A stretch of DNA of 64,000 nucleotides from Williamsia serinedens. GTDB taxonomy: Bacteria > Actinomycetota > Actinomycetes > Mycobacteriales > Mycobacteriaceae. The DNA is taken from contig NZ_JAMTCG010000003.1 of NCBI RefSeq assembly GCF_024171725.1, positions 434,001-498,000 of the forward strand, in the 5' to 3' direction. The translations under genes were made by a program, and so were the position numbers. The notes under the pieces were generated by a model, which did not search any database, was not told the origin of the DNA, and worked only from the letters and a program-made list of their open reading frames with translations. Below, one piece after another: positions 61,317 through 64,000 of the stretch (its first letter is position 1; the number at the start of each line of letters is the position of its first letter).

Positions 61317-62285
61317 TCAGGAGTGCCCGAGCGTGTTGACCGGGTCCTCCCCGAGGATCCGCAGAGCGGTTGCCCGCAGGTCGGTCGCGGTCCACCCCGG
61401 GTAGCCGTGGAGCATGTCGGTCCACCGTGACGGGATGCCCGACGTCCCGGCGCACGCACCCGCGAGTGCCCCGGCGATCGCGGCGGTGGTGTCGGTGTCG
61501 CCGCCGGCGCGGACGCAGTTCCCGATCGTCTCGACGACGTCGCCGTCGGCTGTGCAGATCGCCCACCACGCCGTCTGCAGCGCGTGAACCACCCAGCCGT
61601 TGTTCGAGAAGTCCGACGGCGCGCCGGACTCGGCCTCGTCGAGCAGGGGCTCCCAGAAGGACCGCACGTCGGCGTCACGCTCGGACAGATACTGCCGCAG
61701 CCCCGACCGGTCGCCGGAACGGATGCCTCGCGCGATCGCCACCGACCACAGCTCGCACGCCTGGCGCGCCTGCGGGTCGGAGTGTGTGAGGTCGCTGATG
61801 TCCCCGGCGGCCTGCGCGCACGCCGCGTCGTCGGACCGGACGAACGCGACGCCGACGGGGCCGGTCCGCATGAGCGACCCGTTGCCGCCCGTCCTGCCCG
61901 ACAGCGAGGACCCGCGCGCCGTCATCGACGCCGCGGTGGTGTCGCGGTGGGTCAGCACCGACCGCGTCTGGGTCCCGATGTCGGCCGGGTGGGTGTCGTA
62001 CCAGGCGATGAACGCCGCGGCGATCGCGTCGAGGTCGACCGCTCCCGGCGAGAGTCCCGCCGCCACGCCGGTCGCCATCGACGTGTCGTCGGTCCACTGT
62101 CCGGGCGCCCAGTCGAACGGGCCGCCACCGATCATGTCGACGACGACGTCCTGCGCCGGGTGGCTGAACTCGTAGCCCGCCCCGACCGCGTCCCCGACCG
62201 CGCTCCCCAGCAGGGCACCGACGGCTCGATCCCGCTGCTCCTCATCCAGCTGCATGGTCGCGATCATGCCCTGCGAGTCGGACAT
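61317..62285 (-). CDS. ADP-ribosylglycohydrolase (DraG/MacroD-like fold)
   Basis: A 322-residue all-helical hydrolase that removes ADP-ribose from proteins or other acceptors. The two-magnesium site is complete: GDAVGAGYEF, WTDDTSM (Thr-Asp-Asp), and near the end AGGDTDTTAAIAGALAGA (two Asp and Thr). GGNGSLMRTGPVGV is another family block. It is close to DraG-type enzymes, but targets may be proteins, DNA or tRNA. The start is uncertain: ATG at 62285, 62267 and 62255 are in frame without a clear choice. It is divergent from the permease gene. No ADP-ribosyltransferase is nearby. Confidence 0.9.
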   Translation of the reverse strand: MSDSQGMIATMQLDEEQRDRAVGALLGSAVGDAVGAGYEFSHPAQDVVVDMIGGGPFDWAPGQWTDDTSMATGVAAGLSPGAVDLDAIAAAFIAWYDTHPADIGTQTRSVLTHRDTTAASMTARGSSLSGRTGGNGSLMRTGPVGVAFVRSDDAACAQAAGDISDLTHSDPQARQACELWSVAIARGIRSGDRSGLRQYLSERDADVRSFWEPLLDEAESGAPSDFSNNGWVVHALQTAWWAICTADGDVVETIGNCVRAGGDTDTTAAIAGALAGACAGTSGIPSRWTDMLHGYPGWTATDLRATALRILGEDPVNTLGHS

Positions 62286-62332
62286 TTTCGCCCGGTTGGC
62301 GCGGTACACGTCGGCCAACCGGACATGCGCAG

Positions 62333-62338
62333 TAGCGT
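62333..62338 (+). promoter_or_regulatory. -10 element of the leaderless permease gene
   Basis: TAGCGT lies seven bases before the GTG start at 62346, with no ribosome site, fitting a leaderless transcript. Confidence 0.4.
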
Positions 62339-62345
62339 CAGGTCG

Positions 62346-63842
62346 GTGGGCATATTGCGGACGAAGAGCGTCGAGGCCATCAACCGCGACGTCGAGAGCG
62401 GTGCCGGCGACGGCGAGAGCAGAGGCCTGAAGAAATCCCTCACCACCCGCGACCTCGTCGGCTTCGGCGTCGGCATCGTGATCGGGACCGGCATCTTCAC
62501 CCTCACCGGCATCCAGGCCAAGGAGAACGCCGGCCCGGCGGTGGTCATCTCGTTCCTCGTCGCCGGGATCGTGAGCATGCTCGCCGCGGTCTGTTACGCC
62601 GAACTCGCGTCGTCGGTCCCCACGGCGGGCAGCGCGTACACCTACGCCTACGCGACGCTCGGCGAGGTCTTCGCCTGGATCATCGGCTGGGATCTCGTCC
62701 TGGAGTTCGCACTCGGCGCCGCAGTCGTCGCCCGCAGCTGGTCGGGCTATCTCGCCGACCTCTTCGACCTGCCGAAGTCGCTCTTCACCGAGGACGCGAC
62801 CGTGAACATCGGCGCGGTCGCGCTCGTCCTGGTGCTCGGCACGATCGCCGCCGTCGGCGTGAAGGAGTCCGCACGGGTCACGAACACCCTGGTGCTGGTG
62901 AAGGTGGCGATCTCGGTGTTCATCATCGTCGTCGGCGCGTTCTTCGTGACGAAGGCGAACCTGGTGCCGTTCGTCCCGAGATCGGAGCCCTCGACGGAGT
63001 CGGTGAGCACGTTGAAGCAGCCACTGCTGCAATGGATCGGCGGTTTCGAGCCGGCGACGTTCGGCGTCGCGGGGATCTTCACCGCGGCCGCGGTCGTGTT
63101 CTTCGCCTACACCGGGTTCGAGGCGGTCGCGAACCTCAGCGAGGAGACACGCAACCCGTCGCGCGACATCCCCCGCGCGCTGCTCATCGTCCTGGGCCTG
63201 TGCACGACGCTGTACGTGCTCGTCGCGTTCGTCGTGACCGGCATGCAGAAGTACACCGGCCTCGACGCGAGCGCCCCCATCGCGAAGGCGTTCGACGCCA
63301 ACGACGCGAGTTGGGCCGGCACGCTCATCGCGATCGCGGCGGTCGCCGGTCTCACCTCGGTGACGCTGGTCGACATCATCGCCATGAGCCGTATCGGCTT
63401 CGCCCTCGGCCGCGACGGTCTCCTGCCGCAGGCGGTCGCGAAGTCGCACCCCCGGTTCGGGACGCCGTTCCGGTTCACCGTCGGGACGACGATCTTCGTC
63501 GCCGTCCTCGGCGGTCTGGTCCCCCTGGCCGATCTGTCCGAGATGGTGAGCATCGGAACGCTGTTCGCCTTCCTCGTCGTGTCCATCGCGGTTCCGGTGC
63601 TGCGGCGGACCAAGCCCGACCTGACGCGCCCCTTCCGGGTGCCCTTCTCCCCCGTCGTGCCGATCGTCTCCGCCCTGGCGTGCATCTACCTCATGACGAA
63701 CCTCGTGGTGGAGACCTGGCTCCGGTTCCTCGTGTGGCTGCTGATCGGCCTGCTCATCTACGTCTTCTACGGACGACGGCACGCCCGCCTCGCCGGCGGC
63801 GACACGACACCGGCCACTGTGGCGGAGACCACCGCGGACTGA
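62346..63842 (+). CDS. APC-family cationic amino-acid permease
   Basis: A 498-residue transporter with about 12 helices. The first helix has GFGVGIVIGTGIFTLTGIQAKENAGPAVVISFLVAG, the amino-acid-binding GxG region of the APC family; FFAYTGFEAVANLSEETRNPSRDIP and the RIGFALGRDGLLP region mark the CAT/YfnA branch, which moves cationic or broad-range amino acids with protons. The GTG start at 62346 has a TAGCGT hexamer just upstream. It is divergent from the ADP-ribosylglycohydrolase gene with 60 bp between the starts. It is followed by a new gene at 63951. Confidence 0.9.
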   Translation: MGILRTKSVEAINRDVESGAGDGESRGLKKSLTTRDLVGFGVGIVIGTGIFTLTGIQAKENAGPAVVISFLVAGIVSMLAAVCYAELASSVPTAGSAYTYAYATLGEVFAWIIGWDLVLEFALGAAVVARSWSGYLADLFDLPKSLFTEDATVNIGAVALVLVLGTIAAVGVKESARVTNTLVLVKVAISVFIIVVGAFFVTKANLVPFVPRSEPSTESVSTLKQPLLQWIGGFEPATFGVAGIFTAAAVVFFAYTGFEAVANLSEETRNPSRDIPRALLIVLGLCTTLYVLVAFVVTGMQKYTGLDASAPIAKAFDANDASWAGTLIAIAAVAGLTSVTLVDIIAMSRIGFALGRDGLLPQAVAKSHPRFGTPFRFTVGTTIFVAVLGGLVPLADLSEMVSIGTLFAFLVVSIAVPVLRRTKPDLTRPFRVPFSPVVPIVSALACIYLMTNLVVETWLRFLVWLLIGLLIYVFYGRRHARLAGGDTTPATVAETTAD

Positions 63843-63892
63843 CCTCGCGCGAGCGGTCTGCCCGGAGACGCGCACGTACACTCGGATCGTTA

Positions 63893-63909
63893 GCGGTACT
63901 CACTACCGC
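63893..63909. promoter_or_regulatory. 6-5-6 inverted repeat before the last gene
   Basis: GCGGTA-CTCAC-TACCGC lies 41 bases before the last start codon. A TACACT hexamer (63877-63882) upstream would start transcription at the left arm, so a bound protein would block it. It looks like an autoregulator's operator. Confidence 0.5.
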
Positions 63910-63950
63910 GGCAATTCCGACATCCGCTCCGGCACAGCGAGGCTCGCCGC

Positions 63951-64000
63951 ATGACGACCCCACCGAAGGTCGACCGTCCCGGGATGGTCGTCGTCCTCGA
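63951..64000 (+). CDS. N-terminal fragment of an unidentified gene (cut by window edge)
   Basis: An ATG opens a frame that runs out of the window: MTTPPKVDRPGMVVVL. Sixteen residues are too few to name a family. The upstream dyad at 63893-63909 and the TACACT hexamer support it as a real start. Confidence 0.4.
   Translation, partial: MTTPPKVDRPGMVVVL

Overview
The window is 64 kb of very GC-rich chromosome from an actinobacterium, almost certainly a mycolic-acid bacterium of the order Mycobacteriales (Gordonia/Williamsia/Rhodococcus-like; the genus cannot be fixed from sequence alone). The evidence is the gene content: a two-domain LysX, a trehalose 2-sulfotransferase of the Stf0 type, a CysQ-type PAP phosphatase, an F420-type luciferase-like oxidoreductase, a UfaA1-like methyltransferase next to a DUF1295 protein, an MT0933-like antitoxin, and several starts where a TANNNT hexamer lies 6-7 bases before the start codon (leaderless mRNAs). 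I count 57 protein genes, two of them cut by the window edges, one tRNA gene and no mobile element. The genes are packed with no gap over 300 bases.

Layout. 1-2.4 kb: tail of a probable sulfatase, a nitrile-hydratase-type amidase and a small membrane protein. 2.4-6.7 kb: an SDR / acyl-CoA synthetase / luciferase-like operon divergent from a TetR gene, with a paired palindromic operator between them. 6.7-9.9 kb: a secreted sorbosone/glucose-dehydrogenase-like protein facing a formylglycine-generating enzyme / Stf0 pair. 10-16 kb: glucose-6-phosphate isomerase, a degenerate acyltransferase-fold protein, MscS channel, lipoprotein and diguanylate cyclase. 16-22.9 kb: SDR, Fpg/Nei glycosylase, CysQ, CobF, another SDR, a DMT-like transporter, peroxidase, methyltransferase and a small protein. 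22.9-28.4 kb: a complete lactate module (GntR regulator, LldP permease, LutABC) with visible regulator sites. 28.4-34.8 kb: a PslG-like glycosidase, tRNA-Arg(CCU) overlapping an MFS gene, LysR, and type III glutamine synthetase with a GlnR-type box. 34.8-42.1 kb: minus-strand genes including a degenerate NRPS-like protein, a VWA/solute-binding fusion, and an antitoxin-lipase-toxin set. 42.3-50.2 kb: orphan P450, two tandem SGNH esterases, a small secreted protein, a FUSC transporter and a Tat-exported purple acid phosphatase. 50.3-64 kb: lipid methylation genes, LysX, a KimA-like potassium permease with an OB-fold tail, NDH-2, a DUF5994 protein, an ADP-ribosylglycohydrolase and an amino-acid permease.

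How the parts fit. The clearest pathway is lactate use: LldP imports lactate and LutABC oxidises it to pyruvate. Sulfur chemistry recurs: Stf0 uses PAPS, CysQ can clear the PAP it leaves, and the formylglycine-generating enzyme would activate sulfatases such as the one cut off at the left edge. Envelope lipid work is also prominent (UfaA1-like methyltransferase, LysX, Stf0, SGNH esterases, lipoproteins).

The most unusual pattern is in non-coding DNA. Every convergent gene junction longer than about 100 bp (four of four) carries a tandem array of short repeats with a period of 20-22 bp, close to two DNA helical turns. Two of these arrays, 40 kb apart, are clearly related to each other with the same spacing series. 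The other two have unrelated sequences, and one is a mirror-image array folded around a strong hairpin. This looks like a shared type of gene-end element rather than random repeats.
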